From the NCBI GenBank assembly GCA_030867875.1, contig JAOWCC010001634.1, forward strand, positions 51,308,021-51,372,020: a stretch of DNA of 64,000 bases. The letters run 5' to 3'. The stretch is from Actinernus sp. WN-2022. Its lineage: Eukaryota > Cnidaria > Anthozoa > Actiniaria > Actinernidae. The notes under the pieces are model-generated. The model searched no databases, had not been told where the DNA came from, and was given only the letters and a program-made list of their open reading frames with translations. Shown here piece by piece: positions 12,501 to 19,991 of the stretch. Numbering within the stretch: the stretch's first letter is position 1; the number at the start of each line of letters is the position of its first letter. The translations under genes were made by a program, and so were the position numbers.

Positions 12501-15500
12501 AATTGATATGGTCCCTCTTACCACCTACCCTTTAGTTACATGTTTTCTTGCATGTGTAGGTACCGTCTGACATACAGCCGGTGTACACACGTGTATGTTC
12601 GTTTGTGTGTAATTTTTTGCAGGCTTCTCAGGTGGCATGGCATCTGTAACAATGTCAGTTATTCCTTCATATATGCATATGACTGTATACATTTATGTAT
12701 TCTACATATACAGTACCGCCAGGAATTATAGGGACATTTACCGCGGTTTTACCGCGAAAAACCGCGGTCATTTTTGAGGTGACCGCGGTCATTTTTGAGG
12801 TGACCGCGCTCACTTTTGAGGTGACCGCGCTCACTTTTGAGGTAACCGCGGTCACTTTTGAGATCGCTGCGGTGGTCGTGCCGCGGCGCTAACCGCGACC
12901 TCATGTAAAATCTACATGTACATCTCATAACTATGATCTCATACATTTTATTTTGAAGCAGTAATGGCTTCGTTAGAACGTGAACGTGAACGGCGGTCTC
13001 GAGTAAGAAAGACAACTTAGGAAAGTTAACAGAAGATTGTTAGCGGCCCGTGTCTTACGAAATGTTTATTTTGAAGCAGTTGGCTTCGTTAGTTGATAAT
13101 AATGCGAACGGCGGTCTCGAGTAAGAAAAACAACTTACGAAAATTAACAGAAGATTATTAGCGAGCCGTGTGTTAAAGAAATGCTTATTTCGAAGCAGTT
13201 GGCTTCGTTTATAGTTAATCAGAACGCGAACGGCGGTCTCGAGTAAGAAAGACAACTTACGAAAATTAACAGAAGATTGTTAGCGCGCCGTGGCTTAAGA
13301 AATGCTTATTTTTAAGCAGTTGGCTTCGTTACAGTATTGTGCAAAAGTCATGCAAACATATTTCGACGAATTTCGCTCTTTGTTCAGTGACATTTCGACG
13401 ATATTTCCCTTTATATTGTCAAACGAAAATTCGGACCGAGTTATCGAAGTATCGGCAAACGTGTGTGTTCATTGCACAATTTTGTATTTTAACCTTTCTT
13501 TCACCAGGATTTCGAATTCATAGCAAACAGTTTTACGTACAGTAAGATGGTTTTGGTAAATACCCTGCGTGCCAGAGGCGTCAAAAAGTCAAGATTCTTA
13601 CTGAGCAGTATAATAAAAGTTCCTGTCAATCGTGAACTGTCAGCCAGACGCGTGTCTCATTTCTGACACAAATACCGCGGGGCGCAAGTAATTACCATTT
13701 ACGCGAATTACCCTATATCATTATGACGTCACGGCTTGTTTATGAGGGGGACAGAACAAGTGAGTCACTTTATATATGAAGCTTTTGAGAGGAGAAATAT
13801 CTTGTTACAAAGAACTGTATATATTTTTTTCTCTTCTCTAATCTCAGTGTGATTGTATATTAATTAGGCAATACCATGTATGTATATGGGAATGCTAATA
13901 AACTATTGTTGTTGTTGAATCGACTTGAACAATAGAATTTTGAACTAAATCTGCTCTGCTGAGGAAAATCTAACTTCGAATTGTCTGGTTTCCAGATATC
14001 AGCTGTATCAATGTTTATCCCACAATATTTACCGTATTTGGTGGCTGTTACCGCTATTCTACGTTCTACAAAATGCATTTAATAGCGATTTCCTTTGTGT
14101 TGTTGCTGTTTTGTCCCCCTCCCACGACCGTGATCCTTATTAGTGTTTAAACAATAGATTGTTTTGATTTGACGTCATAATGATATATAGGGCAATTGAC
14201 TGATCTGATCCAATGCATTAAAGCTCTTAATTCGAAAGGAATTGCACTTTCCGAGTAGAAGTTTTCTGGTAAGAGTATAGAAGTTTTTGCACGTCTTTCA
14301 ATATGACAAACGACTCTGTCGATGTTCTGTAAAAAATCAGAATGACACGTTCACGCCTGACTGACCACAGGCCGCCCAAGTTCTGACTTTGTATGGGAGT
14401 TCTTCCGATAACTCAGAATAATAACATAAATTTAGTTACAGATCTTCTGTAATACAAGGTAAATAAAGGAAGAAGACTTACTTGAAGTTGTTTTGTCGTC
14501 CTGTGTGTGTTTCAGGTCGCTAGTGACTCAATAATTCCATAAAACACCGTTCTAGCGACCTGAAACACACATAGGACGACAAAACAACTTCAAGTAAGTC
14601 TTCTTCCTTTATTTATCTTGTATTACAGAAGATCTGTAACTAAATTTATGTTATTATTCTGAGTTATCGGAAGAACTCCCATACAAAGTCAGAACTTGGG
14701 CGGCCTGTGGACTGACTGCACGTGGAAATTCAGACTCCAAGAAGAGTTCAGAATTTAATACGCAAACATTTACAATTATTTCTGCCGAAACCTTTTGATA
14801 CTAGTAACAAGACAAGGATCTGCCGTAAATGTGAAACTACACTGAAGCAAAAGTTTATTTGGTGTTATGCTTCGTTAGTTAATAAGAACGCCAACGGTGG
14901 TCTTGAGTAAGAAAGTCAACTTACGAAAGTTAACAGAAGATTGTTAGCGGGCCCGGTCTCTCAAGAAATGCTTATTTTGAAGCAGTTGCTTCGTTAGTTA
15001 TTAAATAAGAACGCGAACGGCGGTCTCGAGTAAGAAAAACAACTTACGAAAGTTAACAGAAGATTGTTAGCGGGTCGTCTCTCAAGAAATGCTTATTTTG
15101 AAGCAGTTGGTTTCGTTAGTTAATAAGAACGCGAACGGCGGTCTCAAGTATTAAGAAAGACAACTTACGAAAGTTAACAGAAGATTGTTTACGAGAAGTT
15201 TAATACCGGTGATCGTTCTTTGGGTGATTAGGCTCAATGCATAAGCTGTTTGTCATCCATCACATTCAAAGCTTTCAAGTACGAAGACTGCTAACATCGT
15301 ACATGTATTTCCATTGCGGCACCGCGGCAAGCACCTCGGTTTATCACCTCAGTTTGCAACCGCGGCGTCCTCAAAAACTACCGCGGTCATTTGTGCGGTG
15401 ACCGCGGTCAATTTGTGCGGTGACCGCGGCGCCGTACTGCGGCTCCGCGTCTGGTGCACGAGATTTTTCCGCGGTCGGATGTCCCTATAATTCCCGGCGG

Positions 15501-18500
15501 TACTGTATATGCATGTACGTGTATACATGTATGTCTATGTATGTGGGTGTATACTGTATACTTTTTTGTGACATGCTTGCCTAGTTATGTTATTATTGTC
15601 ATACATATCTCAATGTTTTATGATATACATGTACCTAACTTAGAACTACATGTATATACATGTATATCCATATATTTTAACATTATTTACATATTTTAGC
15701 TCATTAGTTTAGTTTATTTTTTCTCACCGATATTAGCTTATTCTGTAGCTACTCTGTAAATCCGAGTATAAATAAAGTCTGTGTGTGTATGTATGTATGC
15801 AGATTGTCTGGGTAAATAAGAGGTTTAATGTCAGTGTGGACATTGACTTTTTGGACTAATTTCTCTTTCAGTGCTTCTGTACAGAAGAGGAAACTACTTC
15901 CTAAGCTTGTCTACACTTTGTTATCAGACAAACAGCTAAAGAAAAAATTGAAGGAATGGAATCTCTCCACACAGGGAGCAAGGCAGGTCAGCAGGAGATG
16001 AATGACAGCATGGTTGTTGCCAGAGGGTCAAATTGGGGGGGGGGGGGGGGGGGGGGGGGCAATAGGGGACAGTTTTAGTGGTGGAGTTGGGTGTGGAGTA
16101 ACTTAAGCCAAGAACAGCTTGCATAATCCAAATGTCTTCAGCAGCATGTACCTAAAAATAGACAAGAGCACCTACTTAAAGAAATCGATTTGGGTGCAAA
16201 GTAAAGTTTTAAATCTCGTACAAACATTTTGGGCAATTTATGGTCATAACATTGCTGTACAATTCATTAAAACAATTCTTGAAATGTTATTTTTTAAGGA
16301 ACATTATGAGTACTAACATTGAATATGTTTATTTGTCAGTTGGTTTTCAGGCATCAGACATTAATGATCCTTGCAATTTTATTGAATTATGGTTTAATTG
16401 AGTAGAGCCGACATAAAAACAGACCAAAAGGAACTAGAATTGGCTTATGACTACAGTATCTTCAAATTTGATTTCTTAATAAACAAAAATGTCGGACATA
16501 TATCAGTAATTAATTTTCCTATAACAGAGTTTACAAGTCCAATTATAATCTGAATATTTTGCAGACAATGGAGAAGAGACATCGGGAGTTTGTGATGTTG
16601 TACAATTCCCAGTGTGACTCTACCAACCCTAAGTCAGCTGGTACAATTGTAAAAGAAATGGAGCAGAATGAAAGAGCATGTTCCAAGTTATCAAGTGCCT
16701 CATCAACAGACTCTGTAAGTACAGCAGTAGAGTTTGACAACTCAGAATGCAATGTTTTCAGCAGATACTCCCACTTGCTATTTGGAAGCTCTATTGCTTC
16801 GATATCATGATAGTCATTTTGTGATTTCAAACCTGGAACTAACAAACAAGATACAATTAAGATGTCCAATTAAGTACATTAATTATTTTGTAGCTATAGC
16901 CTGCAATGCAGGTCAGGGACATAGCTAGACAATTTTCCATTGTCAGCCCAAGTGTGTGCATAATCATTGTGTGCTGGAAGGGCGTTGCTTGTGTGCCTGT
17001 GCTTATTTCATTTTATTATTGATAAGCCTGTGCTTATTGCAATTGGATTAAGGTAGCTACACATACACTAAGTTTTCCACCAGGTTTCACTCAAAAAGAG
17101 AATTGGAAAAAGAGTAGCATGCTATTAATTCAACAAATATAAGAAAAGTGGATTAATTAGGCAAATACAGGCCAATAAGATAATATATTTCCATTAATTA
17201 AGAAATAATTAATTTTGTTTACATTTATAGGGCCTGCAGTGTACAAAAAAGTCCAGTAAAGAGGATGTAGAATTAGCATGCAAACAATACTGTAAGTTTG
17301 ACTAAGATTGTAATCATTCATGTTTATTGTTATCATGTACAGTACGATGAAACTACACCATTTTATTCAGTGACAATCTAACTCCAACCTGGCCATTACA
17401 TTATTGTGTTCACAATAAACCTATTAGAAAAGTTTTATTTTTACAATTTTGTTATTAGTGAAAAAAAATCAAGGAGACTTTGATAAGCTAATTAAAGATA
17501 TCCGAAGCAGGAGAACCAAACAACAAGGTGAGGTTTCAGTTGATAAAATTATGTTATGTATACATGTAGCTCTTATTCTGCTTGCCAGCACTTATTTCAT
17601 AATTCATGTTAGTAAAATTTACAAATTAATATAACAATAAGGACTAGAATAAACATTTAAAACAGGCTTTTGGAAGTAGTCCTACATGTAAGTTCACATC
17701 CTATGATCAATGTTGAAAATTTACCGTAATTTGTTCTACATTGTAAATTAGGCATTGTTTGGTTACATATTTTTTCATTGGAATATAATATAATTTGGTA
17801 AGTTTCCTTTCATTAAAATAACACTTCTGTATTGTTTGGTCACTGCATGCTGCAGGGAACCCAAAATTAAATTCAAACTTGCCCTTGAAACACCCAGAAG
17901 TGTTGTTAGCAGGCTATTGCAGCTTTCCAATTATTTTAATGTACAAAATTAAATGTATATAAAATAATATACAAATTTATGGTTCTCCTGAAGAACTCAA
18001 ATTTCTTTGCTCCAGAACAAAAGTAATTGTTGGGTTCATTTTGAAAGTGATGTTATATATTAGTGTTTGCATTCCTTCCTCTTGTAAAGGAACAGCATCA
18101 GTGACTGTAGAAGGACAAGAAGCTGCAACAATTAGCAAGGGAATCTCTTCAGGTGAGCTGACTTGTTCTAAAGCTGAGGAAATATCATTGGTAACAGAGA
18201 TGGAAACCGGCACTTTGATGGAAGAGACTATATCTGATGGGGGTATGAATATAGATAAAGATATAAGTGAAGGATCTACATGTATGCTAGAAAGTCCTGG
18301 TGAGGAGGGAGAGTCTTCAGCAAACAACCAAGAGGACTTTAATAAATCACAGACTAATACTTCAATAAATATTGATTTGCCTCATAAAACAAATTTGGAG
18401 AAATCTGATGAAGAAAATAGTCCAGAGATAAATGAAGACAAAGGCACTATATTGAACAGGTGTCATAGTGAAGATACTCCTAATGTACCAGTAGCTGGAG

Positions 18501-19991
18501 CTGTGGCAGCAAGGGGCACTAATGTCACAGGGTCAGAGAGTACTAGGAACCTTACTACCATCACTGATCCACCATCATCACCAAGTACTAGTTCTACTAA
18601 TGATAATGAGGATGCTCAACTGACACCTTCTCTTGGACTGGACAGCAGTGACGAGGTAATGTATGTTGTTATACACAATGTATTGCAGATGGGGTTTGCT
18701 CAATGCAGTCTGATTGGTTTGCGAGAGGTCTGGATTTTTTCACCTGAACCTCAAAATTGATTCAGACATCAATGAAATTTTTGACCAAGTATGTTTTCTT
18801 ACCTTGTCACCCTTGATTTGAGAAATACAGTGTAGCAAGAACTGCAAGTATTGAAAGCTACTGTGACTCAGTGTGTTCATTGAGCTTTTGGTGAAAATAA
18901 TCAGAACTCAACAAACAAAGCAAAGTCAGGGATATCTTTAATCATTTGATCAAAATTTCTAGATTCTGATTGGCTGAGAGCAGTGTCCAGTTTACAGTTC
19001 ATGCGCAGTTGTTGATGTCTTTTGTTTCAACTGGCAGGCCACCATTGTTTAACATGTGCCCACGAAATAAACAAAGGATTTGTACAACTGTGCATTAACT
19101 GGTCTGTTGCACTATTTGGTTGCACTCAAAATCAGGAATTTGACAATCTCTAAATCGAAAACAAAAGCTTCAGAATGAAATCGAAGTATGTAAAGTTGTT
19201 TACAGTCCTGTTTTGGTAGGATTTTTCCTGAAGATTTTCCGAAAGATTCCGAAGTGTTTCCAGAACTTTTCAAATGTGTAAAACAAACTTTACTGTGTTG
19301 TAATTATGGCAAAAACAACTAACACTATACATTCATCTTACAGTTACAAAACATTTCAGGTGCTGTAGCATTACTCATATAAATTGTTTTGAATTTCCTG
19401 GTATTTCATGATTGTCTAAATCGAGAAATGATTGACAAGTAATCATAATTATGGTTTTCTCATGCAATTTGGAATTAATTCAAACTCAAATACTCTCAAT
19501 AATTATTATGATTTCGAATTAATCCCAAACTGCACCATGATTACTTATACTAACTTAAGTTCCATGAATAAATAAAAAAACAATATTCTTTTTTGTTATA
19601 TAGCAGGCTATGTATTTCAGCATAGCTGGTGGGGGCCTGCTTTCAACTCCACACACACACTGCCCACTACATTCATATATTGTTACACATACATGTACTA
19701 CTCTCAAACTCACATGTTGATTTTTATGGAGGGAGGAAACCGGAGAAAACCCTTGTGGTAATGGAGAGAACACAACAAACAAACTCAACTCACATATGGC
19801 ACCAAGTCTGATTCGAACTCAGGCCGCAGCGGTGAGAGGCGCATGGATGAACGTTTTCATGTGTTGTTTGACCACATGCTTGCATTTGTCTTTCAATGTA
19901 GGAATTGGGTGCTGAGAGTGAGGATGATGCCTATAGCCTTCAAACCAGTCCTGTCATCAATATCAGCAATTTAAAAAACAGCAAAAATTAA
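241..19991 (+). CDS. RAD18: RAD18-type E3 ubiquitin ligase, 13 exons, 5' end outside window
   Basis: RAD18 works with the E2 RAD6 to monoubiquitinate PCNA at stalled replication forks and so starts translesion synthesis. I joined 13 exons, each bounded by AG/GT and each in matching phase: 241-322, 5899-5960, 7379-7449, 7768-7927, 9320-9527, 9718-9817, 10315-10482, 15872-15986, 16565-16714, 17231-17291, 17459-17527, 18090-18655, 19902-19991. They total 1,902 nt (633 codons plus TAA). Domains in order are a C3HC4 RING, a UBZ4 finger (CPVC...HLDIC), a SAP domain (LPKLVYTLLSD...LSTQG) and the RAD6-binding segment. The first in-window exon opens at an acceptor in the middle of the conserved N-terminus, so the initiator exon is upstream of base 1. 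The protein is longer than human RAD18 (about 495 aa), mainly through a Ser/Glu-rich C-terminal exon. The gene is convergent with RYBP. Identity is confident; the C-terminal exon choice is a little less so. Confidence 0.93.
548..583 (+). repeat. Poly-G run (36 nt)
   Basis: An uninterrupted G homopolymer in the first RAD18 intron. Its exact length is unreliable in most sequencing. Similar runs occur at 16,035-16,059 (G), 21,868-21,882 (G) and 56,258-56,292 (C). Confidence 0.9.
2290..2560 (+). repeat. Degenerate T-rich tandem tract
   Basis: Repeated variants of TTTTTTCTCAAACCAAA run through 2,395-2,560, preceded by a C-rich stretch. The long open frame here is a by-product of the low complexity, not a gene. 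Confidence 0.6.
2690..3057. repeat. Inverted repeat flanking the SINE
   Basis: CATCAGGGGTTCCAAACA near 2,693-2,712 recurs as its reverse complement near 3,033-3,053, on either side of the SINE. The SINE appears to have entered a small palindromic element, or the arms belong to a composite repeat. Confidence 0.5.
2731..2981 (-). mobile_element. tRNA-derived SINE (family 1, copy 1)
   Basis: Read on the - strand, it begins with a tRNA-like head (GGTGGCGCAGTGGTTAAGC, A-box like, and a B-box near GGTTCAATTCCTGGAC). A conserved central part follows, containing TTTTTCTCCGGGTTCTCCGG, then a tail near GGTCTCATTAG. The same order is seen on the + strand at 32,754-33,008, and a partial copy lies at 19,708-19,845. 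The central motif resembles the Nin-DC type domain known from other animal SINEs; that link is from memory. It sits between two inverted copies of CATCAGGGGTTCCAAACA. Confidence 0.8.
3370..3500 (+). repeat. Tandem repeat, about 36-bp unit
   Basis: Three to four units of the form CGACGGCTAGCCACCAAA followed by TGTCTAGAACCGT variants. No coding signal. Confidence 0.7.
3718..5658. mobile_element. Non-autonomous TIR DNA transposon (1.94 kb)
   Basis: The ends are inverted copies about 45 bp long, starting TGTGACCTTACACCAG on the left and ending in the reverse complement (CTGGCATAAGGTCACA) on the right. Subterminal 21-bp tandem units (GTGTAAACGAGTTGGAAAGC) occur at 3,820-3,930, with related GTGTAAA units at 5,520-5,600. 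An inner palindrome is centred near 4,880 (TTGTCCCTCCAAA inverted), with outer arms such as AGCAGGGGACTGG at 4,681 and its complement at 5,008. No transposase is visible. About 250 bp near 5,230-5,480 is similar to 13,330-13,665 in the opposite orientation. Confidence 0.75.
5899..5960 (+). CDS. RAD18: RAD18 exon: RING finger, second half
   Basis: Acceptor TTTCCCAG, donor GTGAGA at 5,961. It encodes CSICVRKAITYETHCPTCHM, the last four Cys of the C3HC4 RING. At 62 nt it is below usual ORF-calling size. Confidence 0.92.
6208..6408. mobile_element. Palindromic MITE with perfect internal palindrome
   Basis: The terminal arms (TTTAATATATAATTTTCGAT and its complement at 6,375-6,408) enclose two copies of a perfect or near-perfect palindrome. 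One is GATATCTTCACATGTGAAGA followed by TATC near 6,291-6,314. Confidence 0.75.
6424..6563. mobile_element. Palindromic MITE
   Basis: The left arm ATGGCCACTTGGAGATACGG...GTTGATGAAA is mirrored by TTTCATCAAC...CTGTATCTCCATGCTGCCAT. The arms are about 45 bp around a short centre. Confidence 0.75.
6573..6735. mobile_element. Palindromic MITE
   Basis: The ends TATACACCTATTTCAAAAAA and TTTTTTGAAACAGGTGTATA are inverted. The arms run about 70 bp and include AAGGTTGATCA and its mirror. It lies right after two other MITEs, so 6.2-6.74 kb is a MITE cluster. Confidence 0.78.
7379..7449 (+). CDS. RAD18: RAD18 exon: post-RING helix
   Basis: Acceptor TTTTCAG, donor GTAAAT at 7,450. It encodes KAAQQDLKCNRVLDELVKNF, matching the conserved DLKNNRILDELV stretch just after the RING in vertebrate RAD18. 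Confidence 0.9.
7768..7927 (+). CDS. RAD18: RAD18 exon: linker
   Basis: Acceptor TCATTAG, donor GTGTTT at 7,928. The phase matches both neighbours. It encodes a charged linker (EKLLELIRLGNDKKSQKHLV and on) with no named domain. Confidence 0.75.
7965..8099. mobile_element. Palindromic MITE
   Basis: ATGGTTCTC at the left end is mirrored by GAGAACCAT at the right. The arms continue through TATAACAAAACAAT and GGTCTTGAAAA with mismatches. Confidence 0.7.
8100..9065 (+). other. RAD18 intron sequence without recognised gene
   Basis: AT-rich intron sequence with several ACATGTA words. No domain or well-formed repeat stands out. Confidence 0.6.
9066..9206. mobile_element. MITE family M1, copy 1
   Basis: The ends are AATTGAAGGGCTGTGTGCAA and its near-perfect complement, with internal arms GATCACATTCTAAATTCTCC. 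A second copy lies at 29,358-29,500, so this is a dispersed family. Confidence 0.82.
9320..9527 (+). CDS. RAD18: RAD18 exon: basic/acidic linker
   Basis: Acceptor TTATGCAG, donor GTGAGC. It encodes a basic patch (RKRKRRK, a likely nuclear localisation signal) followed by an acidic stretch (LESDDEVVEMEES), then leads into the UBZ exon. Confidence 0.88.
9718..9817 (+). CDS. RAD18: RAD18 exon: UBZ4 zinc finger
   Basis: Acceptor AATTTCAG, donor GTCAGC. It encodes AECPVCGELIPNSKINFHLD then ICLTREEKKE. This C2HC finger (Cys pair, His, Cys) is the ubiquitin-binding UBZ4 of RAD18. Confidence 0.93.
10315..10482 (+). CDS. RAD18: RAD18 exon: Ser/Thr/Pro-rich linker
   Basis: Acceptor ATTTAAG, donor GTAAGT at 10,483. 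The phase fits both sides. The low-complexity linker (SFPSTTSTSPPSTSS) sits between the UBZ and SAP domains, as in vertebrate RAD18. Confidence 0.8.
10960..12290 (-). pseudogene. Ty3/gypsy pol remnant (RNase H, partial integrase)
   Basis: The clearest part is 11,853-12,287 on the - strand, an RNase H segment (QTEREALAVVWGCEKFHLYL, DLYTDHKALEVIYS) followed by an integrase N-terminal linker. Pieces at 11,707-11,904 (SHEGHQ) and 11,576-11,764 (EKVWWPAG...IKSCIPCHA) are the integrase HHCC region in shifted frames. At 11,145-11,447 lies the post-integrase segment (GVPLRQAITRDGEVKEKANE). The DDE core between them is gone, replaced by a short unrelated piece (about 11,450-11,580) holding a perfect inverted repeat (CATATGCTTGTCTCA). 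No LTRs were found. Confidence 0.85.
11528..11573. repeat. Short perfect inverted repeat
   Basis: CATATGCTTGTCTCA and its exact complement flank a 15-nt centre. It lies inside the sequence that interrupts the gypsy remnant. Confidence 0.7.
12750..12870 (+). repeat. 21-bp GC-rich tandem repeat
   Basis: About five units of ACCGCGGTCATTTTTGAGGTG with variants. The CCGCGG (SacII-like) cores make this a CpG-rich island in an AT-rich intron. Confidence 0.8.
12955..13335 (+). repeat. ~118-bp direct repeats, cluster 1
   Basis: Units start with GAAGCAGTTGGCTTCGTTAG at about 12,955, 13,073, 13,192 and 13,314. Each continues with GAACGCGAACGGCGGTCTCG and ACAGAAGATTGTTAGCG. The same unit recurs in the same orientation at 14,867-15,190. 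Confidence 0.8.
13336..14344. repeat. Element interior, part shared with 5.2-5.5 kb
   Basis: About 13,330-13,665 is an inverted, diverged copy of 5,230-5,480 from the other TIR element; shared words include TTTCACCAGGAT and CAATCGTGAACTGTCAGCCA. From 13,670 to 14,344 no gene is evident. Confidence 0.6.
14345..14725. mobile_element. Near-perfect palindrome, ~175-bp arms
   Basis: The arms 14,345-14,522 and 14,553-14,725 are almost identical inverted copies (ACAGGCCGCCCAAGTTCTGA ... CTGAAACACACA) around a ~30-bp loop. The high identity suggests a young foldback MITE nested in the 12.7-15.5 kb element. Confidence 0.85.
14866..15190 (+). repeat. ~118-bp direct repeats, cluster 2
   Basis: Three units of the same repeat as at 12,955-13,335, in the same orientation (starts near 14,866, 14,981 and 15,102). 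Confidence 0.8.
15872..15986 (+). CDS. RAD18: RAD18 exon: SAP domain, first part
   Basis: Acceptor CTCTTTCAG, donor GTCAGC. It encodes KLLPKLVYTLLSDKQLKKKL then KEWNLSTQGARQ, the core of the DNA-binding SAP domain and very like vertebrate RAD18. Confidence 0.93.
16035..16059 (+). repeat. Poly-G run (25 nt)
   Basis: A G homopolymer in the short intron between the two SAP exons. Its length is uncertain for technical reasons. Confidence 0.9.
16565..16714 (+). CDS. RAD18: RAD18 exon: SAP C-terminal helix and beyond
   Basis: Acceptor TTTTGCAG, donor GTAAGT. It encodes KRHREFVMLYNSQCDSTNPK and a helix (IVKEMEQNE), matching the segment after the SAP domain in vertebrate RAD18. Confidence 0.92.
17231..17291 (+). 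CDS. RAD18: RAD18 exon: small linker
   Basis: A 61-nt exon with acceptor TTTATAG and donor GTAAGT (GLQCTKKSSKEDVELACKQY). It is kept because both phases fit its neighbours. Confidence 0.75.
17459..17527 (+). CDS. RAD18: RAD18 exon: RAD6-binding segment
   Basis: A 69-nt exon, acceptor TTATTAG, donor GTGAGG. KKNQGDFDKLIKDIRSRRTK resembles the KKHKSEFQLLVDQARKGYKK helix of human RAD18, which binds RAD6. Confidence 0.82.
18090..18655 (+). CDS. RAD18: RAD18 exon: long Ser/Glu-rich tail
   Basis: Acceptor CTTGTAAAG, donor GTAATG. It gives 188 codons of acidic, Ser/Thr-rich sequence with no named domain. It makes the protein longer than the vertebrate one. Phases fit and the frame is open throughout. 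It may carry partner-binding motifs, but none is recognised. Confidence 0.8.
19708..19845 (-). mobile_element. SINE family 1, partial copy
   Basis: Shares the central motif (GGAGGGAGGAAACCGGAGAA) and the tRNA-like part (GATTCGAACTCAGGCC) of the SINEs at 2,731 and 32,754. The tail end is missing. Confidence 0.7.
19902..19991 (+). CDS. RAD18: RAD18 last coding exon
   Basis: Acceptor TTCAATGTAG. Phase 0 joins to the previous exon (DSSDE then ELGAESEDD). It ends in TAA at 19,989-19,991 after SNLKNSKN. Confidence 0.8.
   Translation, partial: ELGAESEDDAYSLQTSPVINISNLKNSKN

Larger units (their letters stand above)
12711..15505. mobile_element. Non-autonomous TIR DNA transposon (2.8 kb) with tandem arrays
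   Basis: The ends CAGTACCGCCAGGAATTATA and TATAATTCCCGGCGGTACTG are inverted copies about 27 bp long. Both flanks carry TATA, a possible target-site duplication. Subterminal 21-bp GC-rich units (GACCGCGGTCATTTTTGAGG) lie at 12,750-12,870, with related units at 15,375-15,430. Two clusters of a ~118-bp direct repeat sit inside. No transposase is seen. Confidence 0.8.
10483..15871 (+). other. RAD18 intron with gypsy fragment and large TIR element
   Basis: A 5.4-kb intron. Contents are plain AT-rich sequence to about 10,960, an antisense gypsy remnant (10,960-12,290), and unremarkable sequence to 12,710. A TIR element follows (12,711-15,505), then a short TACATGTA-rich stretch. Confidence 0.8.
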
